A stretch of DNA of 64,000 nucleotides from Aureimonas flava (GTDB lineage: Bacteria > Pseudomonadota > Alphaproteobacteria > Rhizobiales > Rhizobiaceae). The position numbers and the translations under genes are program-made. Positions 25,462-32,352 of this stretch are shown here, one piece after another. Where the stretch lies: the NCBI RefSeq assembly GCF_003583935.1, contig NZ_QYRN01000007.1:1-64000 (forward strand), written 5' to 3'. The notes under the pieces are model-generated. The model was given only the letters and a program-made list of their open reading frames with translations, was not told where the DNA came from and did no database searches. Each line of letters starts with the position of its first letter. The first letter of the stretch is position 1.

Positions 25462-26040
25462 ATGCTCATCGGCTACGCTCGCACCTCGACGCTTGAACAG
25501 GAAGCCGGCCTGGAGGCGCAGAAGCGAGACCTACGGGCGGCCGGCTGCGAGGAGGTCTATGCCGAACGGGTCTCCTCCGTGGCCGCAGAGCGCGGCAAGC
25601 TGCAAGCCGCGATCAAGTTCGGCCGTAAGGGTGACACGCTCGTGGTGACGAAGGTGGACCGACTGGCGCGGTCGGCGGCCGGCCTGTGGGACATCGTGCA
25701 GGAGCTGGAAGCGAAGGGCGTCAGCCTGCGGGTCCTGAACCTCGGGGGCGACACCGTAGACACCCGCAGCGCCACCGGCAGGCTCATCCTCACAGTCTTC
25801 GCGGGCTTCGCCCAGTTCGAGCGGGAGATGATGCTGGAGCGGCAGCGCGAGGGCATCGCGAAGGCGAAGGCCGAAGGCAAGTACAAGGGCCGCCAGCCGA
25901 CTGCACAGGCGAAGGCAGAGAAGGTCCGGGCGCTCGCAGCGGAAGGCATGAGCATGGGCCAGATCGCGGCGCAGCTCGGCATCGGCAAGGGCTCGGTCCA
26001 CCGCATCCTCACCGCGAAGTCGGCCGATCAGGCTGCGTAG
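25462..26040 (+). CDS. Serine recombinase (resolvase/invertase type), element 2
   Basis: A 192-residue small serine recombinase starts MLIGYARTSTLEQEAGLEAQ, with the nucleophilic Ser in YARTST, LVVTKVDRLARSAAG in the catalytic domain, ERQREGIAKAKAEGKYKGR as the linker and a C-terminal helix-turn-helix (MSMGQIAAQLGIGKGSVHRIL). ATG 25462 gives the standard N-terminus. It is related to, but not the same as, the recombinase of element 1. Each element thus has one tyrosine and one serine recombinase. Confidence 0.93.
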   Translation: MLIGYARTSTLEQEAGLEAQKRDLRAAGCEEVYAERVSSVAAERGKLQAAIKFGRKGDTLVVTKVDRLARSAAGLWDIVQELEAKGVSLRVLNLGGDTVDTRSATGRLILTVFAGFAQFEREMMLERQREGIAKAKAEGKYKGRQPTAQAKAEKVRALAAEGMSMGQIAAQLGIGKGSVHRILTAKSADQAA

Positions 26041-26055
26041 GTGTAGTCCCCAGGG

Positions 26056-26078
26056 GCCGTCAGGAGCCCGCTGACGGC
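26056..26078 (+). terminator. Hairpin after serine recombinase 2
   Basis: GCCGTCA (26056-26062) and TGACGGC (26072-26078) form a 7-bp stem 15 bases after the recombinase stop. There is no T-run, so it may be a weak terminator or an mRNA 3' stabiliser. Confidence 0.4.
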
Positions 26079-26241
26079 TTGCGAGGGAGAAGCGCAGCTC
26101 GCCGAGCAATGGACCGCCAGCACGAGTAGGGTTTGAAGTAATCGTCCCAGATGTGGGAAGGTTTATTTTGTTGTGTTCTAGATTTTTCTACGGTAATCCT
26201 CAATTGACTTCGCGAGGGCGAAGATCGATAAGGGGGATCGC

Positions 26242-26472
26242 ATGAAGGTGGAATGTAGCCGGTCTTGGTTGCTTGTGGAGATGCAGAGGTTCGCCTTCAC
26301 GATCATCTGGCCGGGAAGTCCTGCGGCGGGCTGCTTCAGCTTTCCCGACGACCGAAGCTTCGGGTGGACCACGGAAGACGCTGGCGGGCCTGGGGCGCGG
26401 GAGACGCGGTTCTTCCTGGGGCGGGTCTTCGCGACCTTGGAGCGGAAGCCGGTCGGCCTGAAGCTCGCGTAG
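26242..26472 (+). CDS. Small hypothetical protein (76 aa), element 2
   Basis: A 76-residue frame with a good ribosome site (AAGGGGG five bases before the ATG). The sequence contains LLVEMQRFAFTIIWPG, PDDRSFGWTT and FFLGRVFATLERKPVGLKL; it appears folded with strands rather than disordered. No domain is recognised. It stands alone ahead of the palindrome-rich region. Confidence 0.5.
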   Translation: MKVECSRSWLLVEMQRFAFTIIWPGSPAAGCFSFPDDRSFGWTTEDAGGPGARETRFFLGRVFATLERKPVGLKLA

Positions 26473-26513
26473 CGAGCACGACCGCAGGGCAGTGCCGGGC
26501 TATGAAGGGATAG

Positions 26514-26528
26514 GCGCAGTCACTGCAC
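26514..26528. promoter_or_regulatory. Palindromic site 1 of 3
   Basis: GCGCAGTCACTGCAC differs by one base from the perfect 7+1+7 palindrome GTGCAGT-C-ACTGCAC found at 26594 and 26762. It is embedded in a longer direct repeat (26503-26528) shared with site 2 (26583-26608, three differences), exactly 80 bases apart. Confidence 0.7.
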
Positions 26529-26593
26529 CGACGATCCGGAGCCGATTGACCGACACCACTAGCCCAGGCGGCCGGCGAGCCGTGAAGAGACAG

Positions 26594-26608
26594 GTGCAGT
26601 CACTGCAC
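26594..26608. promoter_or_regulatory. Palindromic site 2 of 3
   Basis: A perfect GTGCAGT-C-ACTGCAC palindrome, with the dyad nearly continuing into the flanks (GACAG on the left, TTGTC on the right). It is 80 bases from site 1 and 168 bases from site 3, centre to centre. Confidence 0.75.
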
Positions 26609-26761
26609 TTGTCGAGCATTGGGCGGACGAAGTAGCTCGCTGCGGCGGGTGTGGAGTTACCCGCCACCTCAAGGAAGAAAGCGGAGCCGGGGAGCCGGTT
26701 CATCCTTGAGCTGCGACGAGATGTTCGGTGGGTCCGTGCCTCTCCATCTGTTTCCGCCCAG

Positions 26762-26776
26762 GTGCAGTCACTGCAC
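26762..26776. promoter_or_regulatory. Palindromic site 3 of 3
   Basis: A perfect copy of the 15-base palindrome, extended by one pair (GG...CC) to 17 bases. It lies 192 bases before the RNase HI start. Three identical dyads in a gene-free 500-base region ahead of RNase HI and ParB-like genes suggest binding sites for one protein. Confidence 0.75.
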
Positions 26777-26968
26777 CGATGCTGGAACACAGCGCATCAA
26801 AACCCTCCACCACCTGTAGAAGAGCCCGCCGATAACCGTGCGGTCTTCCTCTTCGGTCGCCCTCTACTGGGCCGGCCGTCCCATCAATCATGACGCCATG
26901 CAGCCGGCGCTTCTGGGCTCACCAGGGCGTCAGGAAGGCTGCGCGTCCAGAAGAAGGACCAGTCCACC

Positions 26969-27541
26969 ATGACAGACACCACGACCTTCAATGCCCCTCC
27001 TGTGGCACCTGGGGGTACACTCATGACAACCCGAGGGAAGCCGTCCGCCGATACCTTCAAGGCGTATGTGGATGGCTCTTCGCTCAACAACCCCGGGCCG
27101 GCCGGCTGGGCCGTTGTCCTTCTGGAGAGGGAAGCCCCTGGAACGCCCATCACTCGCCGCGCTTTGGTCGGCTCGGAGGAAAGGGCAACGAACAACGTCA
27201 TGGAACTGGAGGCGGCGACGAGGGCGCTCACGGCTCTCCCACTGGATGCCCGAGGGACCATCTGGAGCGACAGCACGTATGTCGTGGACGGGGCGAATGA
27301 ATGGGTCCCGAAGTGGGAGCGGAACGGCTGGAAGAAGAGCAAGAGCAAGCCGGTCGCGAACGTGCCGGAATGGCTGCGGCTGGTGGCAGAGTGGAGGCGA
27401 CGCCCAGGCGTGAAGTTCGCGTGGATGCGAGGCCACGCCGGCCACCGCTACAACGAACTGGCCGACACCCTCGCCAACGCTGAAGCGCAGAAGGTCCGGG
27501 CTGGGCTCCCTGCCGTTGCCGGCCTGGAGTACGACCTGTGA
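26969..27541 (+). CDS. rnhA: Ribonuclease HI
   Basis: A 190-residue RNase HI, which cleaves the RNA strand of RNA-DNA hybrids using metal ions. The acidic residues are in place: Asp in AYVDGSSLNNPGPAGWAVVL, Glu in NNVMELEAATRAL, Asp in IWSDSTYVVDG and Asp in GHRYNELADTLA, with the WMRGHAG loop His. The N-terminal 25-residue extension is unstructured; an internal Met (about 19) is an alternative start. Its stop overlaps the next start (GTGA). An element-borne RNase H near a retron is suggestive, since retrons need RNase H to finish msDNA. Confidence 0.93.
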   Translation: MTDTTTFNAPPVAPGGTLMTTRGKPSADTFKAYVDGSSLNNPGPAGWAVVLLEREAPGTPITRRALVGSEERATNNVMELEAATRALTALPLDARGTIWSDSTYVVDGANEWVPKWERNGWKKSKSKPVANVPEWLRLVAEWRRRPGVKFAWMRGHAGHRYNELADTLANAEAQKVRAGLPAVAGLEYDL

Positions 27542-28269
27542 GCCACGCCGGGGAGAGCTTCAGTGTCCGCGTGGCGGACCTTGTGATGGACGAGAGCTAT
27601 CAAGTCCGCGCCCAGCTGGATGATGGGGCAGTCAGTCGCTACGCCGATGCCATGCGGAGCGGCCAGGAGTTCCCGCCCATCTCCATCGCAAGGGTCGGCG
27701 GTGCGGTCGTCATCGTTGATGGGTTCCACCGCGTCACTGCCGCCAGGAAGATCAGGCGGGAGACGATCACTGCCGTTCTCGTAGAGCGGGACGAAGCGGA
27801 GCTTCAGTGGCTCGCCGCCGAAGCCAACCTCAAGCACGGTGTCCCCCTGAAGAGGGGCGAGGGACGGAAGCTCCTTACGGCCTACGTCCGCGCCGGCCGT
27901 CACCGCAACGGGACACGGCGGGTGAAGTCCTCACGGGACATCGCGAAGGACCTTCATGGGCTCGCCTCCCATTCCATCATCCTGCGATGGATGAAGGCGG
28001 ACTTCCCCGAGGTCGCCAGACGGATGACGGAAAGGCGCGTGAAGAACACGGGCGTGGGCGATGACGGTATCCCCAGGGTAGACCTTGAGGAGAAACGGCA
28101 GGGAGCCGCGCTGGTCGCCATCGATCACCTTATCGCGCACTCGCGGGGGATCATCGATCCGGAACGCAGAGGGATCGTGTTGGCGAAGCTTCGGGCGGCC
28201 CTGGAGGAGGTCGAAGGGGCCGGCGAGTGGGAACCGATGGCGGCAACCGCAGCCGACGACGGGTTCTGA
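27538..28269 (+). CDS. ParB/Srx-fold domain protein
   Basis: A 243-residue protein begins with a ParB N-terminal/sulfiredoxin-like domain: VRVADLVMDESYQVRAQLDD, FPPISIARVGGAVVIVDGFHR (the GxHR box) and ALVERDEAELQWLAAEANLKHG. A helix-turn-helix-like segment follows (about 120-165, RDIAKDLHGLASHSIILRWM). Similar proteins occur on plasmids and phages as ParB-like regulators or nucleases. It overlaps rnhA by four bases, so the two are co-translated. A role in binding the three upstream palindromes is inferred. Confidence 0.8.
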   Translation: MSHAGESFSVRVADLVMDESYQVRAQLDDGAVSRYADAMRSGQEFPPISIARVGGAVVIVDGFHRVTAARKIRRETITAVLVERDEAELQWLAAEANLKHGVPLKRGEGRKLLTAYVRAGRHRNGTRRVKSSRDIAKDLHGLASHSIILRWMKADFPEVARRMTERRVKNTGVGDDGIPRVDLEEKRQGAALVAIDHLIAHSRGIIDPERRGIVLAKLRAALEEVEGAGEWEPMAATAADDGF

Positions 28270-28427
28270 TGAGAGGTGTAAACTTTTAACAGTACAAGCA
28301 ACAGGATCAAGGCCAAGTGGTTGGCGATGCTAGCGAAATCGCCAACCGCCTCCGATGCGGCAACGCTTTAAGGAACGCACAGCGAACCGCCAGCCACGCT
28401 CCGCTTCCGCCGCACGCGAGCGCACCA

Positions 28428-30188
28428 TCACTTCGATGCGACGATCTTAGCAACCTGCTTAGGATAGTCGGCTATTGCCTTATCCAGTCTGTCAAGGATC
28501 GGCTTGAACAGTGAAAAATCGTACTTCGCAACGTTCTCGGCTACAACCTTTTCCGCGAGAACCCTCTTACCGTAATGCAATGTGTCCGACCACTTCTTGC
28601 CTTGGTAAGTCGCATTCCCTCCAGGGTGAAACGTCTTGCCATCAAGCTTCACTGATTTTGCCGTTGGATCAACGAAATCTTCGATACAAGACTGAGATTT
28701 CACGTCCGGGACAGGCGTGAAGATGACGTACAGATTTTTTGTTGCATGAGTAAATTCCATCATCTTTATGTCTTGACTGATAACTTTTTTTCCGCGGAGA
28801 ATTTGCATTGTAGCATTTGCGCCGCTATCATTATCCATGAAAAGGATGACGGGCTGGGACGGATACCTATCCCCAACCATCGCCATGTTCACATCCCAGT
28901 TTTGAAGGAACGTTTTTAGCTGATCTGAGCCACCTTGCAGTCCGGTAAAACGACCTATGACGGGCGTGAAACGAAGGAACCGAATTGCCGGCAACCCTTC
29001 CTTACTTGGTGCAAGGTTTGCAAACTGGTGACCGAACTTGGCGAGTGCGATCCGCAGGTAGACATAATCAGTGTCACCCTCGCAGATGACGATTGGCCTG
29101 TCGTGGGCGAAAAACCGTTCGTAGTAGATAAGTCGCTTCAGAAGGAGTTCTGGTCCCTTCATCAAACTCATTGCAGGCAGCTCTATGCCTGATTTCCTCC
29201 GAGCATGAAAAACATGTTCAGCGTGGCCGATCAGCTGTTTTAGTTCGAGCTTTCGAGCCATCGTATAAACCTTGACGGTCCGCGGATCATGGCGCGAAGC
29301 TATACCCTTCTTGAACATGCTGTCGCAGGCCGCTCGGAGCCACTTGTAAGTATCACGGTTAACGCTGACTTGCTTGTTGACTACAAGTCCTGTGACGACT
29401 TGGCGTGTTCCCTTTAGGGCCATTCTCGTTTTTGCGTGGTTCAGAAAGAAGCCGGATTGGACGACGATCTTTTCGAACTCGTCCCCTGCGATCCAACATT
29501 CATTGTCGAGTTTTGCGATTGCCTCCGGAAATGCTGTCGTATTCGATGAGAAGGTCAGGTCGTCAGCGTAGCGGGAATACCGACAGTCACACCGCTGCGC
29601 GAGTTTGCGCAAGCGTAGATCGAGTGGACGCGTCAGTAAGTTTGAAATCACGGGAGAGCATGGGCTTCCTTGCGGCAGGAACGTCCCTCCAGCCCCATCA
29701 GGATGGGTCGCTAAGTTAGCGATAAGATTTGCGACTTTTGGATGGAGCTGAAAGTCACTGCTCTTTTCAAAGAACTTACAAACTCGTCCAAAATGAAGTG
29801 AGGGGAAAAAATCTTGGAGGTCGAAGTTGACGACGAACCGCTTGCGCCTGTGAACCCACGCATTCGAAAAAATTGAACGCTTTGGATGGAAAGCGTGTGA
29901 AACGGGGCGCTGGACACCGCTTTTAGTTTCAATCTCGATTAGGCATTCTTGTAGCACCGCCGCCAAAGCGCTCTGTACGAACTTAAGACGGTCGTTGGGA
30001 GCGTGGATTATCCTAACGCCTCCCGAGGATTTTGGTATCGTGAAGACCGCATACCGGACCGGCATGGGTATCCCGTACAGAGCATGGGTAAGGTGCTTCA
30101 GCTGCACGCCCAGTAGCATTGCTAGGCCGAGCTTACCCTTGCATGCCTTAAGCCTCTCAAGGGTGCTTTCGGAAGGCAAACTAGACAT
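28428..30188 (-). CDS. Retron reverse transcriptase fused to a TOPRIM domain (Ec67/Eco2-like)
   Basis: A 586-residue retron RT. Retron hallmarks are NAWVH (region X, residues 109-113) and VTG (region Y, 265-267); catalytic motifs are VNFDLQDFFPS and YADD (207-210), with PQGSPCSPVISNLL between them. The C-terminal third is a TOPRIM domain with VICEGDTDYVYL (Glu371) and ILFMDNDSGAN (DxD, 452-454), the arrangement of retron Ec67 (Eco2), where RT and toxic effector are one chain. ATG 30188 is preferred because the longer GTG start (30206) lies inside the ncRNA repeat. The gene is strikingly AT-richer than its neighbours. Likely an anti-phage abortive system. Confidence 0.92.
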   Translation of the reverse strand: MSSLPSESTLERLKACKGKLGLAMLLGVQLKHLTHALYGIPMPVRYAVFTIPKSSGGVRIIHAPNDRLKFVQSALAAVLQECLIEIETKSGVQRPVSHAFHPKRSIFSNAWVHRRKRFVVNFDLQDFFPSLHFGRVCKFFEKSSDFQLHPKVANLIANLATHPDGAGGTFLPQGSPCSPVISNLLTRPLDLRLRKLAQRCDCRYSRYADDLTFSSNTTAFPEAIAKLDNECWIAGDEFEKIVVQSGFFLNHAKTRMALKGTRQVVTGLVVNKQVSVNRDTYKWLRAACDSMFKKGIASRHDPRTVKVYTMARKLELKQLIGHAEHVFHARRKSGIELPAMSLMKGPELLLKRLIYYERFFAHDRPIVICEGDTDYVYLRIALAKFGHQFANLAPSKEGLPAIRFLRFTPVIGRFTGLQGGSDQLKTFLQNWDVNMAMVGDRYPSQPVILFMDNDSGANATMQILRGKKVISQDIKMMEFTHATKNLYVIFTPVPDVKSQSCIEDFVDPTAKSVKLDGKTFHPGGNATYQGKKWSDTLHYGKRVLAEKVVAENVAKYDFSLFKPILDRLDKAIADYPKQVAKIVASK

Positions 30189-30191
30189 GAC

Positions 30192-30321
30192 GCGGTTTAC
30201 AGGCACTCTCTATGCACCCCAGGACCCATCGACCCGTCGTGATCGCCAGATGCTGAGGCAATGCGGGAGACTTTTATGTTACTTGTTGCGAAACACAACA
30301 ACGGATCTGCCTGTAAACCGC
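30192..30321 (-). ncRNA. Retron msr-msd RNA (predicted)
   Basis: Directly upstream of the RT start, a perfect 14-bp inverted repeat (30308-30321 and 30192-30205, GCGGTTTACAGGCA in the RNA sense) encloses about 100 bases, matching the a1/a2 arms that bound retron RNA. Six bases after a1 a stem of eight pairs with a UUU loop (30283-30301) fits an msr hairpin recognised by the RT. A second hairpin (ATTGCC/GGCGAT with CCCG/CGGG below, about 30233-30267) is a candidate msd. The branching G cannot be fixed by eye; a G soon after a1 is expected. Confidence 0.8.
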
Positions 30322-30517
30322 CAAATCCACATAGCAACTTTGCTGCGAAAAGGCCAGGCGCTACCGCCCAACGAAACTCGATGGCTAGCTTCCTGAATGC
30401 CGTCGGTGACCGCTTGCGAGTAGGGTTCTTCAGCCCTACAACACGACTGTACAACAGCGTCGGGTTTCTCCCCCTGAGAACGCTTGTATCGCAGGGCTTT
30501 CAGCCTCTCGAAGGCCC

Positions 30518-30542
30518 GTCCTTTCCTGGGCACCAATTCCCC
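30518..30542. repeat. att core copy 3 (right end of element 2)
   Basis: Third exact copy of the 25-bp core. Right-arm-like repeats (CCTACAACACGACTGTACAACA, split across 30434-30456) precede it. It is followed by the hairpin CCCTGA-TTGT-TCAGGG and a left-arm-like sequence leading into an integrase stub, so it is also the left end of a third, destroyed element. Confidence 0.9.
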
Positions 30543-30619
30543 TGATTGTTCAGGGAAGCCCGAGACTTAAGCGACATCGGTGGTAGGGTCGGCAGCCTGT
30601 CGAACGGGACTGTTCAACA

Positions 30620-30709
30620 GTGCCCTTCGCTATGTGCAGTGCGCTGCGGCGTTCGACCACCACATTCCATCAGTTCGTCCAGCGCATTCCAGCCGATCCG
30701 AAGGGAGGG
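30620..30709 (+). pseudogene. Integrase remnant of a third element
   Basis: From GTG 30620 the frame reads MPFAMCSALRRSTTTFHQFV and continues QRIPADPKG, which aligns with the first 30 residues of the two intact integrases (FHQFVQRIP versus YHQFVQRIP). The similarity then stops and unrelated DNA follows. The preceding 80 bases keep the att core, hairpin and arm-type repeats. The third element was therefore cut down to its left tip. Confidence 0.85.
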
Positions 30710-30789
30710 AGGGCGCCGGATGACGCAAGTCGTTTCGATCGGCGAAGTGGGCGTGGCACTTATCGTCTGCGCGAAAGTGCATGACATCC

Positions 30790-30965
30790 GCCCTGTCGCT
30801 CCGTACGCGCGGCCCTGTAGTCCGCGTGAGAACGGCTATGTCGAGAGCTTCAACGTTCGCTCCCGCGACGAACGTCTCGACGGCGAGATTTTCGGCAGCC
30901 TCCGCGTGGCGCAGGCCGTCATCGAAAGCTGGCAATCACGCCGCCAACCCCGAACCAGCTTTCCA
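30790..30965 (+). pseudogene. IS3-family transposase remnant
   Basis: The frame contains SPRENGYVESFNVRSRDERL and continues DGEIFGSLRVAQAVIESW, the end of the DDE integrase core of IS3-type OrfB proteins including the third catalytic Glu (ENGYVESFN). The upstream part and C-terminus are missing. It lies between the integrase stub and the chromosomal gene at 30990, and probably marks the event that deleted the third element. Confidence 0.8.
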
Positions 30966-30989
30966 ACCGGACCGCTCGGTGGAGACCGA

Positions 30990-31610
30990 TCAGCGTCCGC
31001 TCCGGGGCCCGCGGCGCTGCCTCGCGTCGCCCTCGGCCCGATCGTCGTCGAGAGCGCCGGCCATGCGCCGAAGCGTTTCGTCGCCACGCGCGAAGTGGTG
31101 GATCAGCGCCATGGAGACGTGGCCGGCGATCAGCGCGGCGAGGGTCCAGGCCAGCGGACCGTGCAGGAGATCGGCCGGCGCGACCAGCCATTCCATCGTG
31201 ACGCCGGTCGCCGGAATCAGCGCGATCTCCCAGAGCTCGTAGCCCTTCCCGTTCCCGTAGGCGCGCGCGAGCGCCAGGCCCGGCACGAGGAGCATCAGGG
31301 CGTAGAACGCCCCGTGAACGCCGGCGCGCAGACGTCCGAGGGCTGTCGGCGCATCTCTCGGCCGCCGCCGACGCTCGACGAGGCTCCAGGCCATTCGGGG
31401 CAGCAGAAGCGCGAGGATCAGGACGCCGACGGTGCCGTGGTACGGCCCCAGGAGCGAGACGGCGCGCATCACCGGCCCGTCGCCGAGCCAGCGCCAGCCG
31501 AGCAGCGTCGCGAACTGCCAGAGCAGGAGATACGCGGCCGCCCAATGGAGGGCCCGGCTGACGAGGCCGTAGCGTTGCGGGGTATCGCGCAGGCGGCCGG
31601 CGCCGATCAT
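30990..31610 (-). CDS. Cytochrome b561-type membrane protein
   Basis: A 206-residue integral membrane protein with four hydrophobic segments. It has the heme-ligating His positions of bacterial cytochrome b561/YodB-type proteins: SRALHWAAAYLLL, GPYHGTVGVL, GVHGAFYALML and IAGHVSMALIHHF. These accept electrons from quinol or superoxide. ATG 31610 precedes the first helix. It lies 17 bases after the mntP stop and is probably co-transcribed with mntP. The C-terminus ends in a basic tail next to the IS remnant but appears complete. Confidence 0.85.
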   Translation of the reverse strand: MIGAGRLRDTPQRYGLVSRALHWAAAYLLLWQFATLLGWRWLGDGPVMRAVSLLGPYHGTVGVLILALLLPRMAWSLVERRRRPRDAPTALGRLRAGVHGAFYALMLLVPGLALARAYGNGKGYELWEIALIPATGVTMEWLVAPADLLHGPLAWTLAALIAGHVSMALIHHFARGDETLRRMAGALDDDRAEGDARQRRGPRSGR

Positions 31611-31627
31611 CGTGTCGCTCGACCCCG

Positions 31628-32188
31628 TCACGCCAGGAGGTGTTCGGAGAGGATCGAGGCACCGAGGCCGACGAGGGCGATCCCGGCGACGGCCTCCGCC
31701 GCGCGGCCGAAGCGCTCGCCGATCAGTCGCCCGACCAGCATCCCACCCGACGACATCAGGAAGGTCGTCAGCCCGATCGCCACCGCGATCACGGCGATGT
31801 TGATGTCGAGGAACGCCAGCGACACGCCGACCGCCATGGCGTCGAGGCTCGTGCCGACGGCGGTTGCCAGGAGGACGGTGGTCGAGCGGCCGAGCGGCGC
31901 CTCGTCCGCGTCCTTGCCGGCGAGCGCCGAGAACAGCATGTGCAGCCCGACGGCGGCGAGCAGGCAGAACGCGATCCAGTGGTCCACCGCCGCGACGACG
32001 CTGCTGGCGGCGACGCCCGCGGCCCAGCCGAGAACGGGGGTGATCGCCTCCACGACGCCGAACACCGCACCCGTGCGCAGCGTCTCGGAAAAGCGCGGCC
32101 GCCCGATCGCGGCGCCCCGTCCGACGGAGACCGCAAAGGCGTCGACCGACATGCTCACGGCCAGGACGGCAATGGTGAAGGGTGACAT
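31628..32188 (-). CDS. mntP: Manganese efflux pump MntP
   Basis: A 186-residue membrane protein with six segments in two repeats, each with the family's Asp signature: [15 protein letters not shown] near the N-terminus and [15 protein letters not shown] in the second half. MntP exports Mn2+ and protects against manganese excess. The length equals the family norm. ATG 32188 is preceded by a long leader carrying a probable manganese riboswitch. Confidence 0.95.
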   Translation of the reverse strand: MSPFTIAVLAVSMSVDAFAVSVGRGAAIGRPRFSETLRTGAVFGVVEAITPVLGWAAGVAASSVVAAVDHWIAFCLLAAVGLHMLFSALAGKDADEAPLGRSTTVLLATAVGTSLDAMAVGVSLAFLDINIAVIAVAIGLTTFLMSSGGMLVGRLIGERFGRAAEAVAGIALVGLGASILSEHLLA

Positions 32189-32224
32189 GACGACGATCCG
32201 ACGGACGGGCGGAGCGGGGCTCCC

Positions 32225-32352
32225 GCCGCACCTGTCCGCATGCGGTGAAACGGTCGCCACGGTCTTGCTGGGCCTCTTCGGCTGGGCGCGCCACGCGCCG
32301 ATGCGCGAGCCTGTTGACGCGCCCCCGTTCCACGAACGGTAGCTACTCCCCG
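32225..32352 (-). promoter_or_regulatory. yybP-ykoY (Mn2+-sensing) riboswitch leader of mntP
   Basis: The RNA sense strand starts CGGGGAGUAGC (from 32352), continues through a GUCAACA element and GC-rich paired arms to AGCAAGACCGUGG, then a GGUG/CACC-rich hairpin region shortly before the mntP start. GGGGAGUAG and the CAAGACC-type element are conserved parts of the yybP-ykoY class, which binds Mn2+ and commonly precedes mntP. The 3' boundary is approximate. Confidence 0.75.

Larger units (their letters stand above)
26473..26968. other. Gene-poor region carrying the three palindromes
   Basis: No convincing reading frame was found. A minus-strand frame (26500-26790) reads through the palindromes and gives repeated CSDCT, an artefact of the repeats. 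The region could be a centromere-like, operator or replication site for the downstream RNase HI/ParB-like unit. Confidence 0.5.
21713..30542 (+). mobile_element. Integrative element 2 (about 8.8 kb) in tandem with element 1
   Basis: Bounded by att copies at 21713 and 30518. It has a tyrosine integrase at the left end like element 1, then an HNH protein, an Mrr-type nuclease, a serine recombinase, a small unknown gene, a palindrome-rich region, RNase HI, a ParB-like protein, and a retron just inside the right end. There are no phage structural genes. The retron gene is much less GC-rich than the rest, so the cargo was acquired separately. Classified as a defence-carrying integrative island. 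Confidence 0.85.

Noticed and set aside
26503-26777. Spaced repeats considered as a short CRISPR array
   Set aside because: Only three copies, unequal spacing (80 and 168 bases), palindromic 15-mers and no cas genes.
26500-26790. Minus-strand frame with repeated CSDCT cysteine motifs, resembling a zinc-ribbon protein
   Set aside because: The repeated motif is simply the translation of the 15-base palindromes; no ribosome site.
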